DNA of 64,000 bases from assembly GCA_050084515.1 (NCBI GenBank), contig CM114272.1:31186001-31250000 (forward strand), written 5' to 3'. Below the pieces are notes generated by a model. That model did no database searches. It had not been told where the DNA came from and saw nothing but the letters and a program-made list of their open reading frames with translations. This document shows, piece by piece, positions 11,230 to 21,175 of the stretch. How positions within the stretch are numbered: the first letter of the stretch is position 1; each line of letters opens with the position of its first letter. A program made the translations under genes and the position numbers. The DNA comes from Blasia pusilla. Lineage: Eukaryota; Marchantiophyta; Marchantiopsida; Blasiales.

Positions 11230-12222
11230 CTAATGCTCCCATATGATGAGTCATGATCAAGAAGTGCTCAATTTGTGAATGTTGTTGTTCTTGATAGTAC
11301 CCTTGGTGTTGTTGCTCCAGATAATTTTGTTGCTATAAGGCTCATGTTCTCATATGTATCGTCTTCTTGAAGCAAAACTTTGTATAGTGATCCTTTATCC
11401 CACAGTAATTGTAAGATCCAGAGACCCTCTGCTGATGACCTCGACCCTAATGGTTTTCACCTTCATCACCTTGAGATTGTGTTTGGTACTGATTTGTAGT
11501 TGATTGAGTGACATTATATTGAGTGCCCCTTCCTCCATATGTTTGATATCCACCACAACTACAAAAGCTTCTACCATGATCTCTGCCTCTGTTTGATCCA
11601 CAACCTGCAAATAGCGCACTCTCTTATAGACTAGACCAATTATCGCTGCCTATTAGGCGCATCTCCTCACTGATTAACAATGGGACTAACTCTTGAAAAG
11701 TTGGATATTTCTCTCTCATAGAGATAGAGGTCTCAAAGGACTTGTAATCCTTTGGAAGGCTTTGAAGAGTGAACAAAATTAGATAGTCATCTTATACTAT
11801 CACTCCAATGCTATTCAACTGATCAATAATATGTCTAATACTCAAAATATAATTATTGATGCTTTGCGATCCTTTCCTCACTTCGTTTAATTGTTGTTTC
11901 AATTGAGGCTTTCTGGATTTTGTAGATGTATAGAATAGCTCTTCTAATGCATCCCAGGTCTCCTTCGAAGTATCAATATCTTGAATGTGACCTATCATTG
12001 ATGAATTGATCGTTATTGAAATGTGGTGGATTACTTGCCTTGCGCGTTTGTTCCAAGCGCAGACATTCAAGTCTGTTAGTCACCTTCTGGCTTGGCCTCA
12101 TCACCTGTAACAAGCTCCCATAATTCTTGACCCGTGAGAAAAAATTTCATGCGAAACTTCCGGACATTGTAATTCTGCTTATCTAGCTTCTCGCCTGTGA
12201 TTGTTGTTGAGGAATATTCCAT
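11230..12222 (-). pseudogene. Copia element 1 gag with degraded zinc knuckle
   Basis: Gag starts at the ATG at 12220-12222 (MEYSSTTITGEKLDKQNY), about 500 bases inside the 5' LTR, and has a stop after some 48 residues. The UBN2-type gag core continues in 11792-12070 with NSSMIGHIQDIDTSKETWDA and KQQLNEVRKGSQSINNYI, then SLPKDYKSFETSIS. The nucleocapsid knuckle near 11.38 kb reads YNYCGIKDHYTKFC, so the first Cys of CX2CX4HX4C is now Tyr. Gly/Arg-rich sequence precedes it. Gag packages the element RNA; this one is broken in several places. Confidence 0.88.
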
Positions 12223-12715
12223 GACAAACAATTCTACTCACAAAAATGTAATTTCAGGCTCTCCATTGCTCCAATTGAGGCACAGACCACTCCTAAACAG
12301 AAATCAACCTGAAATTTACCAAAATTGATCAATTATATGGAAGAACTAGTCAAAATTGGTATGTAAAGAGCAAACTGCACAACTTTTCTTCACTAATTGC
12401 ATTTTCCTACACTAAGATTGCTACTGTAGGAGTTCAGAATGTCAAAATTGAGCGATTTTGGATGCGTTGGAAAGCTCTCAACGAGCTCTAAAAGTCTATT
12501 AGACCCAGCATTTGGCATCATTCTAACCAATGCGGACCCAGATGGCTAAACCGAACGGGAAAGCCCTAAAAAATGCCTCCAAAGTTTTATCACCGTCAAA
12601 GCTCCACTTGAAATCTGTACCCATTGAGCTCTAAACAAAATTTCCTTCTCCCAAACTGAATTTGTGCCTTCTCCCGCCTCTCTTCTCTCCTCAAACACCA
12701 AGAATTTCAAGTGAT

Positions 12716-12727
12716 GCTGTGATACCA
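12716..12727 (-). other. Primer-binding site (initiator tRNA-Met) of Copia element 1
   Basis: TGGTATCACAGC on the minus strand directly follows the 5' LTR. It differs at one base from the usual complement of the plant initiator tRNA-Met 3' end (TGGTATCAGAGC), as known from other Copia elements. Confidence 0.9.
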
Positions 12728-13040
12728 TGTAGAAAACTGTTAAAGAAGCATAATTGGTGGGAAATGGCTCTCACACTCACACACCACCCTGGAGAATGAA
12801 ATTTTGCAGTGAGAGAATGAATGGAGGCTCGTTCCCTTCTCAATTATATAGAATATGTACAAGCAATCCTAACCCTAATCTTAACCATAATATCGAGTTA
12901 GACTAACTGTGATTAACTAACCCTAGTTTAGATAATCGCGCTTAACTGACTAACCAAGATTAAGCTTCCCTACTTCGTATGAGTACCAAATGTAGTAGTT
13001 TAGGTATCTGATGAGCTTGATAGTAACTCAGTCTTCAATA
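12728..13040 (-). repeat. 5' LTR of Copia element 1
   Basis: 313 bp, the partner of 7755-8067. In element orientation it starts TATTGAAGAC and ends TACA, with the primer site immediately downstream. About 35 hand-counted differences separate the two LTRs and no length change is needed. Confidence 0.92.
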
Positions 13041-13045
13041 GTGGT
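13041..13045. repeat. Right target-site duplication of Copia element 1
   Basis: GTGGT, identical to 7750-7754. Removing the element plus one copy restores the empty site, which shows that 7.6-7.75 kb and 13.05 kb were once contiguous. Confidence 0.85.
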
Positions 13046-13464
13046 GGTGTTGGATACTTATTCTTTATAATAGTCCACTCATTATAATTTATTTTCCACA
13101 ACACATCTTGTTGGATTTCATATCTTCAATCCTTGATGTTAGGGAAGGCAAATTTTATGGGGTTAGGCCTAGCTTTGGAAATGTTGAGCGATGCCCATTT
13201 TGGATGTAGATATTACTAGGTATGGCTAGTATATAAAATTTATCACCCAAAACGAAGTTATATTGATGCGGCTACCATAACACTCCTCTCCATAGAAATT
13301 TCAGGAACGGGAGTATCCTCTGCATGTACATGTTCCTCAATCAAATCACTAGGCCAAGTGATGGCATTGCTAAATGCTGCTAAGGTCGCCATCTCTCCTG
13401 ACCGTTGCTCAATCACTGCACCTATGAATCGAACGGATAATGAGCTAAGGCGCCCATCATCTGA

Positions 13465-14498
13465 CTACCATCCTGTTCTGTAGGACGTTGACTCCTCCCA
13501 GTAATCCAGGGCAGACCCCATCGGGCAAAACACTGCTCCACCAACCAAGACGTCGTAGGACTCTACATCAGTCACTATCGCCTTGGCTCGCACCACGGAC
13601 TCATCTGTAGGATGTCTCGGAAAATCCTCACCACGACCTCTTGTTGGGTGATATACTGTATGGTACTCACTCCAACCAAGGATGTCTGTATTCGAAATGG
13701 ACAACGATCCACATCGGCTCTCGTCAAGCCCAATCCTCTTAATGACGCTTTTCCCAACATCAAGGGTTGCGCTCCTGAATCCAACAAGACGCGTTGCGGA
13801 CTAAAAGCTCTACCTCCGGGACTCACCACCTGGAAGACCTCTCCTCGGTTATCCAGCAACACAACACTAGGAGAAGCCATGGCACGCTCTATCGCGGGTC
13901 GAGCGGGCATCTCCGCCATCCTAGCGGCCACAGCCTGCCATGAATCTGACGTGGACGGCCCGAGCATCCATTCCAAGGGCAGGTCCATCACCTCCTCTAC
14001 AATCACCTCTGAACGTGATGCAAGAACTCCAACTCTATGCTCACATAGCATAGCGGCTAGCCGAAAAGCCTCGGCGGGTGTACTCCCCAACGTCATAACA
14101 TCGGAAGCAGAAAATAAAGGAGCGCGGTACACAATGGTGGCCGCCCCCAACAACGTGCTTGACACATGCCCCTCCTGAGCATCAACAACAAGAGTCGTTG
14201 CACTTGCTTCTCCCATCGCCCTCTGTGCCAACAGACCAACAACATCACCAACTCTCAAGGAACTTTGATAAGGACCCATCGATGGGATCCTCATCGCCTC
14301 GGACAACGTGAAACACTGAGGAAGCCTAGTCTGTTTCCTGGCCTCTCCTCGTTGTGGATCAAACTCTACGGCTGCTCCACACGTCACAATTGCGGCTGCC
14401 TCCATCACCCCGCACATCCAAACAGGATCCTCCATATCTCTCGCTGCTCCATATAATGTCGATGCCACGGATCCGGCATCAGGTAATCTCAATGCCAT
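13465..14498 (-). pseudogene. Retroelement aspartic protease (pepsin-like)
   Basis: Two overlapping minus-strand frames (13575-14498 and 13465-13704) encode parts of one domain and are joined only by a frameshift. The active-site motif VLLDSGAQPLMLG has its DSGA at 13770-13781, and the C-terminal signature YDVLVGGAVFCPMGSALDYWEE is at 13.47-13.57 kb. Between them comes CPFRIQTSLVGVSTIQYITQQEVVVRI. The 200 residues upstream are a long linker with Ala-rich stretches. Such proteases mature the gag-pol polyprotein. Past 13465 the frame decays through several stops towards 13.28 kb. Confidence 0.8.
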
Positions 14499-14959
14499 AG
14501 CAGCAATCTGCTCCTATAGCTGATGTATCTGAGCAACCATCCTAGCCTCATGCCCGGCATCTCCCTCAACGCGTCTAGGTAGTAGGACTCTACCTCCTCC
14601 ACGGGCAGCTCCACCACCGTGTCGAGCAACTCCAGCTCCTCGTCCCCCAAAGGACCACTTGGTGCACGATCTCTAGGCCCACCGGGACGGGCTACTCGCT
14701 CTGGTGCCCTCTCTGGCCCTCGGTCCGGACGTAACTCAGGATGTAAACTGAAACACCTGGCGCGTGTATCACCATACCTCTGACAATAGTCACACTCATA
14801 ACCTTCTGATGCACCACCATCTCCTCCTCCATGCTGAGGCACACGTCCATGACCTTGACGAGTGCAATTGGGCTGATGATGGGCTCCACCACATGACCAA
14901 CAAGTAATAGCAGGCAGATGCTGCTGAGCCGCATATGAAGGTACAGGTCTCTGTGGCAC
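14489..14959 (-). pseudogene. Gag nucleocapsid region with two zinc knuckles
   Basis: The first knuckle reads CWSCGGAHHQPNC (CX2CX3HX4C). The second reads CDYCQRYGDTRARC, where the expected His at position 9 is Asp, so it is probably unable to bind zinc. An Arg/Pro/Glu-rich stretch follows, then an acidic segment ELLDTVVELPVEEVESY. These knuckles bind element RNA during packaging. The region overlaps the protease frame by a few bases in another phase, which marks a frameshift. Confidence 0.8.
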
Positions 14960-15007
14960 GGCCTCCCGGTATCCTCCTTGAGCTCGTGGTGCCAGTGTCG
15001 ACCTATC

Positions 15008-15995
15008 TCAGAATCCACGTTGTTGCACAGGTGGTGCAAACAATCGCGACTGCTCTCGCCCAGAACCCATGGTGGCTACGCTCTCCTCCGCCATATTGCG
15101 CTCAATGTTCTCGGCGGTCCTAAAAACATCTCTCAACATAGGGGAGATGTTCATAAGAATCACCCCTCTCGCACTCGTGTCCGCAAGGTCCGGTCCAGCA
15201 TCACGTACCATGACTGGATAGCATGAGCCTATGTCACCCCCTGAGTGACATTGATCAACCGGCGCAAGCGATTGTAAGCCTCACGCAAACTCTCACTCGG
15301 GCGCCTCTAGAAGTCGTGGGTGCCTTGCAACTTCTCCGTCCGTACCCCCTGGTAGCTCGCCCTCAACTCAGCAAAGAACTCAACCACAAGGTTGAACCTG
15401 GGACAAACTCGACTAGACGGTGCAAGTGCTCCCATACGAGTGAACCCTCCTAAAATGTCACTAGTGGAAGAAGAAGTAGCCTCTTCGGACTCCTCCTCCT
15501 CATCTGGGAATGGCTCCGTCCATGACACATAATGTGGGTCATAATAGAGCCTCCAATCCTCAATCTCACGTACATATCTCTCAGAGAACTCATGGTAATC
15601 GTCCAAGGGCGCCTCCTCTAAATGCTGGAACATACTATTCCATGCTATAAATGGGTTGAATTCTCTAGAGCTCTTGGCCCGTTGGGAGTTGCACCAACTC
15701 CTAAACTCTGCTATGAAATCGTACAACTCAATTGTACCTACTGCACCTGAAAACCTACGCGGTCCTCTACCCCGGTCGTCCATCTCGTACGCCCAACTGG
15801 TAGGACCACTCACAATGTGTGGTGATGTGCTCATAAACTTCTCTACACCATCCCCCTTGTTTGACAATGACACATAAGGAGGTCGAGGTGGTCCCTCACG
15901 TGGAGACCCTCGAAACCTCGCGCCACTCTGCGTAAAATCTCTAGAGTTACTCTCGGATTCACCACCTCGCCTCTCAAAGTCCCGAACTGACGCCG
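15008..15995 (-). pseudogene. Gag capsid-like region, copy 1
   Basis: The main open part (15307-15873) reads SLSNKGDGVEKFMSTSPHIV, then WAYEMDDRGRGPRRFSGAVG, IELYDFIAEFRSWCNSQRA, FQHLEEAPLDDYHEFSERYV and, after an acidic Ser-rich loop, FNLVVEFFAELRASYQGVRT. This is the layout of a retrotransposon gag capsid. The next block (15008-15211), containing NISPMLRDVFRTAENIERNM, is in another frame. The frame also stays open upstream of 15873 (RDFERRGGESESNSRDF). At the place where copy 2 (39.2-40.2 kb) has ATG codons starting MRVIMTSFRDFERRGG, this copy has ACA and ACG, so its start codon is lost. Confidence 0.8.
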
Positions 15996-16720
15996 TGATG
16001 ACCCTTGTGCCCCTCTCACTTGATCACTCTCAACCTCGCAAGTAATCCCTCAATCACTCATCCCAAACGTGCGGCACTCGATCTACACTCTCCCTCCCCG
16101 AGACGTGTAACGTGCGGCAACAAGTGACATGGTGCGGAAAATTGACCAGGCTATCATCTCATTGCAAACCTACCCTCAACTCCTGACATCCCACACAAGT
16201 CTATGTCCCCTAAACCACATATATAAATGATGCTCTCAGCATCCACACAACCCAATATCCCCAAATAAACTACCCAAATCCCAGAATCCCTCACGCGTGT
16301 AGAGTAAAGGACCAGAATGAGCAACCTGAACACATGTCGATGTCGCTCCTCAGCAACTGCAAATCTCGACCCCAACTTGATCATGGAGACAACTCCTCCA
16401 ATCAACGAGTCATACTCCTCCCATACTGACGCTGCTCAAAACTCCTCGATAGACAGTGCGGTCCCAACGAAATGGTGCGGCGTTGCAGGCGGCATGGAAC
16501 AGCTACGAACAACACGGCCCCTCGATGGTGGGATGTGGCACTCGGCGGCATAACCTCCTCAATCAACAATAAACCCACACTTTTCTCCACAATGATGGAG
16601 CGGCTCCGAGATCGAGACAGTGCGGTGCGGCCACGAGCGGCACGGCGCGGCAATTGGCGGCGCGTTGCGGCTACAGGCGTCGCGCGCAAAATTTGGCAGC
16701 GCCTCCGCGCTGATTTCTCC
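15996..16720 (-). repeat. GC-rich leader of the gag element, copy 1
   Basis: Untranslated-looking stretch upstream of gag, similar over its length to 40166-40830 (for example both contain GCTCCTCAGCAACTGCAAA and AGACAACTCCTCCAATCAAC). The distal 200 bases are rich in GCGGC and GCGGT units. It may be part of an LTR or leader, but no LTR ends were identified because the other end of the element is missing from the window. Confidence 0.65.
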
Positions 16721-16935
16721 CAACAAAAATGTTAAACCTGTAAAAATACAAATCAGCAAGCTACATGGTGCTCCCGAGAGCACCGGCATGGGGCAACCCA
16801 CCCTATAATCAATCCCTATCAGAAATTGGGCAACGCTTCCGCGTGCCACTCTTCCACACGAAAAATCGGCAAATGCAAAGAATAATCAAAGCAGCCCTTG
16901 CTCCGGTGAGCACTCCCATGAGCCACTGAACGGGG
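16690..16935. repeat. Diverged two-unit tandem repeat, about 129-bp period
   Basis: The unit starting with AATTTGGCAGCGCCTCCGCG near 16690 recurs as AAATTGGGCAACGCTTCCGCG near 16819, followed in both by an ACAAAAATG/ACGAAAAATC segment and a GCTCC(C/G)GTGAG-like segment with GAGCAC. It lies at the outer end of the gag element leader. Unit identity is moderate, so boundaries are approximate. Confidence 0.5.
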
Positions 16936-16999
16936 AACACAGTCCCCAACGTGCAAAAATAGTGAGTGACCAGCGAGCTCCCCCATGAACCTCTATCAC

Positions 17000-17520
17000 T
17001 CTCTCATTCTCTCTTTGTAAAGTAAGATCCAAGCTCTCTCTACACCATTTCACACCATGGCTCTCAAAGGTGTGCACTCTCTCTCATGTCAAACCAAACC
17101 CACTCTCCTAATGAGAAGCTTGGATTACACTCACAAGTCAAGGGACCATAGATCCGCCGCCTTATGCCAAGAGGTTCAACAAAGAGAGAATGAGCTCTCA
17201 AGCTCTCTCTCCTTGAGGTATACCCCTCTCCTCTCCCAAGCTCTCTCCATGGTAACCTATTCTCCCAAGTCACCTACTTGGCTCTTGACCTGATGTAGGA
17301 GGTCAAAGGCTTCTTACCAAAAATAGAAAGTCGATCATATACTCAAAATGGTACTTACCTAAAATAGCAAGTTCCTCAATATGGCTCCAAATGAGCCGAA
17401 ACGAAGGGGAAACCTGCTCTCTCTGGTTTTTTAGGGCCTCAGCAAGTCATCCTCGACCTACTGAGCCTATTCTCCACTACTCAGGAAGGCACTCTACTAG
17501 ATCTCACCGATCTATCCTAG
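17000..17520. repeat. Dispersed repeat, copy A
   Basis: CT-rich sequence containing AGAGGTTCAACAAAGAGAGAATGAG near 17170, similar to 27580-27900 over several hundred bases (there with AACAACGAGAGAATGAG). Its tail has AAAATAGCAAGTTCCTCAA followed by CTCCAAATGAGCC, which also appears in altered form near 5.08 kb and 20.05 kb. No coding capacity was recognised. The right side is interrupted at about 17525 by the truncated Copia element. Confidence 0.55.
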
Positions 17521-17529
17521 AAGACGTGA

Positions 17530-18415
17530 CAGTCTGTATATCAATACGATGTGAAGTCTCCCTTTCTGAACGAGAGTCTCAAGGAGGAGGTGTATGTATC
17601 TCAACCACCGGGTTTTGAGATATCCGGATCAGAAGGAAAAGTGTGCTTGCTTCATCGAGCATTGTTTGGGTTGAAGCAAGCCCCAAGGGTATGGTATCAA
17701 CGAATAGATACATTCTTCCGAGAGAAGGGTCTCATTAAGAGCCCGTCATAAGAAAATTTGTATGTATTTTGCGAAGATGGGATCTGTATGTTGATAGTCT
17801 TGTATATGGATGATCTGATCATCACAAGAGACCACAATAAGAAAATAGAGGAAATGAAGGGAGTGTTGAAATCTGAGTTTGAAATATCAGATTTAGGTCT
17901 TTTGCACTACTTTATAGGACTGGAGATTTGGCAACAATCAGATTCTATTTTTCTCTCTCAACAAAAGTATGCTAGAGAAATCTTGAAGGCATTTGGGATG
18001 ACCGAGTGTAAGGCAGTGGTCTCGCCAATGGAGGTAGAGTTGAAACTCTCATTGGAGGATGTTTCACCATTGGTAGATGAGAAGTTGTACAAAAAGCTTG
18101 TAGGCAGTTTGATATTTTTGTGCAACACTAGACCAGACATTAGCTTTGTTGTGAAAATGTTGAGTAGGTTCTCAACTAAGCCTCGTGAGAACCATTGGAA
18201 GGCAGAGATGCGTGTGTTGAAGTACATCAAAGGAACTATCGAGTACATCATCATTTATGGAGCAGGGACGGAAATGATAGCCTTCTGTGACTCGGATTGG
18301 GTAGGAGATTCAGATTCTTGGAGATCAGTTTCGGGTTATTGTTTCTTGGTAGAATTAGGTATGGTGTCATGGGTCAGCAAGCTAGAAGCAACCTACAGTG
18401 GCTCTTTCTTCTACC
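17530..18415 (+). pseudogene. Copia element 2 reverse transcriptase and RNase H start
   Basis: The first recognisable residues are VYQYDVKSPFLN, followed by SLKEEVYVSQPPGFEI, ALFGLKQAPRVWYQRIDTFF, a TAA stop at 17749-17751, then LYMDDLIIT with the catalytic YMDD at 17803-17814. It goes on with FEISDLGLLHYFIGLEI, YAREILKAFGM, KKLVGSLIFLCNTRPDISF and FCDSDWVGDSDSWRSVSGY. The RNase H Asp (DSDW) is present. Besides the stop, a short insertion near 18395 shifts the frame before the SSTKAEY block. The upstream part of RT is missing. Confidence 0.92.
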
Positions 18416-18760
18416 AAGGCAGAGTACAAGATGGTTTTTTATGTTCCTTGTGAGGCAGTATGGTTGAGATGGATATTGGAGGACATAGGAGAAGCACTAG
18501 AAAGTGCTACTATAATGTGGTGTGACAATCAGAGTTGCATTGCCATATCACACAATCCTGTGTTTCAAGCTCGTACGAAGCACATAGAGATCCAGTATCA
18601 TTTTGTTTGTGAGTTGATCAAGAGAGAGGTTTTGAAGTTAGTCTATTGTCCAACAGAGGATAATCGTGCAGACATCTTCACGAAAGCTTTGAGCGAAGAT
18701 CAACTTCACCGATATCTGAAGGGTACGTCTTGGCATCGGTCCAAGACAGTAGTCCACATG
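18398..18760 (+). pseudogene. Copia element 2 RNase H, C-terminal part
   Basis: Continues the RT frame after a frameshift: ALSSTKAEYKMVFYVPCEA, then WLRWILEDIG, MWCDNQSCIAISHNPVFQAR, TKHIEIQYHFVCELI and ADIFTKALSEDQLHRY. The Glu of TKAEY and the Asp of CDNQS, both catalytic in this family, are retained. It ends shortly before the purine tract and 3' LTR. Confidence 0.92.
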
Positions 18761-18769
18761 AGAGTGGAT

Positions 18770-18781
18770 ATTGAGGGGGGG
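18770..18781 (+). other. Polypurine tract of Copia element 2
   Basis: ATTGAGGGGGGG lies directly before TGTTGG, the start of the presumed 3' LTR, which is the expected position and composition. Confidence 0.8.
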
Positions 18782-19350
18782 TGTTGGATTCTCAACATCC
18801 ACTTCTCTGAGCACCATTAATATAATCGGCCCCCTTGTATGAGGAGAAGCCTAGATCGATGGTTCCGACTTAGATGTCGAAGGAGTCATAGTAATATGAG
18901 GTAGGTGGTTTATGGAGTAGCGTTATTAGGATTATTTAACCCTATATTGCATCAGGGTGTGGGGCACCTTGATGCAATATTTTTCTATTAATAGAAACGA
19001 AGAAAAATAGGGTAAAAACCCTAGTTTCTCAAGTAGTGAAATAGTCGGGAGCCGCAGCGGTAGCGCATTCTCGAATGTCGAGTTATCTCCATGTTCAGGT
19101 TCCATCGAGGCTCTTTTGTGAGCGCACGGACGGACTAGACAAACTTTGTATCTCCAAGGTTTGTAAAAGATTTCAGTGATTTCGTCACTTTCTGTTTTCT
19201 CACATCTTCAAGATCAAGATAGGCAGAGACGTGAATCTATCCTTGAGTCGATAAAATATTCTCTCTTGCTCACCCTCTCTTTTTTCCCATTCCCTACTAT
19301 CAATCATACACCAATAGTCCACTTTCCGCTACAAGATAAGGGATGTTACA
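18782..19350 (+). repeat. Presumed 3' LTR of Copia element 2
   Basis: Begins TGTTGGATTCTCAACA, itself a short inverted repeat typical of Copia LTR starts, directly after the purine tract. The right end is set at GATGTTACA, the first good ACA ending, giving about 569 bp. There is no second LTR in the window to confirm it. A TATA-like TATTAATAG lies near 18985. Confidence 0.6.
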
Positions 19351-21175
19351 CGATTGAATTCCTTGGGAATACACAACATAAATATTTTTAAAAGGGACCT
19401 CCCATATTCTAGTTGGCCGCCATGCTCACATGGCATCGGGACCAACTAAAACACCATGACTGGTCCAACCTCTATTGCCACCAAGTCCATGGCAAAAAAT
19501 TGATGAAGCGTGACACATCATTAAGGTTGCACAAAAAACACACTTGTTTGTCCTATGGACAGACAAGTCCAGATATGCCATCCCACATTTGTTCCCACAC
19601 CTGTTCTCATTCTATGGCCCACATCCCTATCACAACCCTTGTATGCCTCCCTCTCACATGGACTGTACGTGGGCATGTGCAATCCGCACCCTGCCCGCCC
19701 TCCTCTTGCGCGGGCTAGCTAGACGTGAACTAGATGCATGGCATGGTTAAGGAGGGATGCGGGCTAAGGAGGGGAACCTCATGTGACGACTCAACACAAA
19801 GTTATGGCCAATCATCTTGTTGAATCCCTACATTCTTGACATACTAGAACTATCAATGTCAACCAACTATGATGTGACACTCTTCTTGTGGTACACCCTA
19901 AATCTTCCTTTCTCGAAAACTCCCTTCTTGGTAGCTAGTAAACACAAGTCATCTCTTCAAGATTAACCAATGATGGTGGATGAAAGGAGACTTTCTAAAT
20001 TGGGAAGTCAACCTTGCAAAAAATAAGGAGTGTATCTTTAATGGTAAGTTCCTTAAAATAGCTTCAAATGAGCCTTCAACTAGGGGTAACCTACACACTC
20101 AAGTTCCCCACATCCCAAACATATCATCCTTGGCCTACCCATGGTGATGCCCTTCCTCTTCAAATACATTGAATAGATATATATTCTCTATTCCAATACA
20201 AATAACGTGAGACAAAGAATGTATCAACCCATGTCTAATCTTGCATCTCATGAGGTTGAGTAGCCTTAATAAGGCCTCACACAAAATATCACATGTATGG
20301 CATATAAATGTTTTTTTTAATTTCTCTTTTGAAAATAAAACTTATACAACTTAGAAAAGGCCAATTGGGAAAGAGGATTACGTCTTTTTTTCATGTGATA
20401 AGGTCTACCGCAATAACATAGAGTTACAAGGACTCTAAAATTATTAAGCTTCTCTGCTCATGAGTGTCATTTGATGGTTATATCTTTTGTCAAAACTTTG
20501 TGTTCTAAAAATTACCATAAGAAGGAACAAGCGAGGGAACAAGATACCTCCATGTATATTCTATTTGGGATTATAAGGATGATGTAAATATCTATAGGAA
20601 ATAAATTTTTTTAATTAGTTAGAAATCACATGTATAAATTCTCTTAGACACAATATTGCAATGAGAATGGACATTGTTATATGGGAATGTGCTTAATCAT
20701 CCCTACAAGCTTCCTCAAATTTTGATAGGGAATGCCAATTTTGTCTGAAATTTATATAAGTCTCTTCTTTTGGCCTCCAAAAAAAATTCTAAAACTACAA
20801 GAGCAAATTTCTAAAGCTATAAAAGCAAACTCGGCCAATACTTTGGTTGGTCATTTTCTTCCTTAGAGGTAAGCATTTGGTGCGTGTCTTCAATAGTTTA
20901 TTCTCCATTCTCCAAAATATAATCCATGTTGGCTATAGCTACTCCACACTTTGAAAATTGAGTGGCTCTAATCTATATTATTATCCGAAGGTTCCCTTTT
21001 ATTTTGCAAACTCTTCTCTTTTTGAGATTTGGCTCTTTCAACCACTATAGGATGGCTTGCTTTTAAAACCATTAGGATGGTTCGAAATTAATTTGAAATG
21101 ACACTAGAGAACTTTGGGAGTGTATTATGGAAAAAAATTTAAACCTTGTAATGTACAAGTGTTTCTATTTTATAG
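19351..21175. other. AT-rich spacer with dispersed-repeat fragment
   Basis: No gene recognised. About 19985-20170 resembles the tail of the dispersed repeat (AAGTTCCTTAAAATAGC then TTCAAATGAGCC). The Pro/His-rich open frames near 19.4-19.75 kb look like noncoding, cytosine-rich sequence. Confidence 0.4.

Larger units (their letters stand above)
7755..13040 (-). mobile_element. Near-complete Copia LTR retrotransposon, mutated
   Basis: The element is 5286 bp, read on the minus strand, with domains in Copia order: gag, protease, integrase, reverse transcriptase, RNase H. Both LTRs are 313 bp, flanked by the perfect 5-bp duplication GTGGT. An initiator-tRNA-Met primer site touches the 5' LTR (12716-12727) and a purine tract touches the 3' LTR (8068-8077). 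By my hand count about 35 of 313 LTR positions differ (roughly 11%), so the insertion is old. Stops and frameshifts break every domain, so it cannot act on its own. In element orientation the LTR begins TATT and ends TACA, a TA..CA pair instead of the usual TG..CA. Intact ends, PBS and PPT show insertion by normal retrotransposition. Confidence 0.95.
13275..16935 (-). mobile_element. Truncated gag-protease retroelement (probably Ty3/gypsy-like)
   Basis: A minus-strand fragment much richer in GC than its surroundings. In element order it holds a GC-rich leader (16.0-16.9 kb), gag (15.0-16.0 kb), two zinc knuckles (14.5-14.96 kb) and an aspartic protease (13.46-14.5 kb). No reverse transcriptase or integrase follows: the fragment fades out near 13.27 kb into AT-rich DNA. 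A shorter copy of the same family, covering only leader and gag, lies at 39.2-40.8 kb in the same orientation. The family assignment to Ty3/gypsy is an inference from the gag-knuckle-pepsin order; the decisive RT is missing. Confidence 0.75.
17525..19350 (+). mobile_element. 5'-truncated Copia retrotransposon
   Basis: A plus-strand remnant that begins inside the reverse transcriptase and runs through RNase H, the purine tract and the 3' LTR. The 5' LTR, gag, protease, integrase and first part of RT are absent from the window. It is a different Copia family from element 1: the RT sequence differs and its LTR begins with TGTTGG. A start in mid-RT points to a deletion or rearrangement, since LTR elements normally insert full length. 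Confidence 0.9.

Noticed and set aside
19045-19115. tRNA-like stretch in the Copia element 2 LTR (GGTAGCGCA ... GGTTCCATC)
   Set aside because: No cloverleaf pairing could be made; the B box is imperfect and the stretch lies within the LTR.
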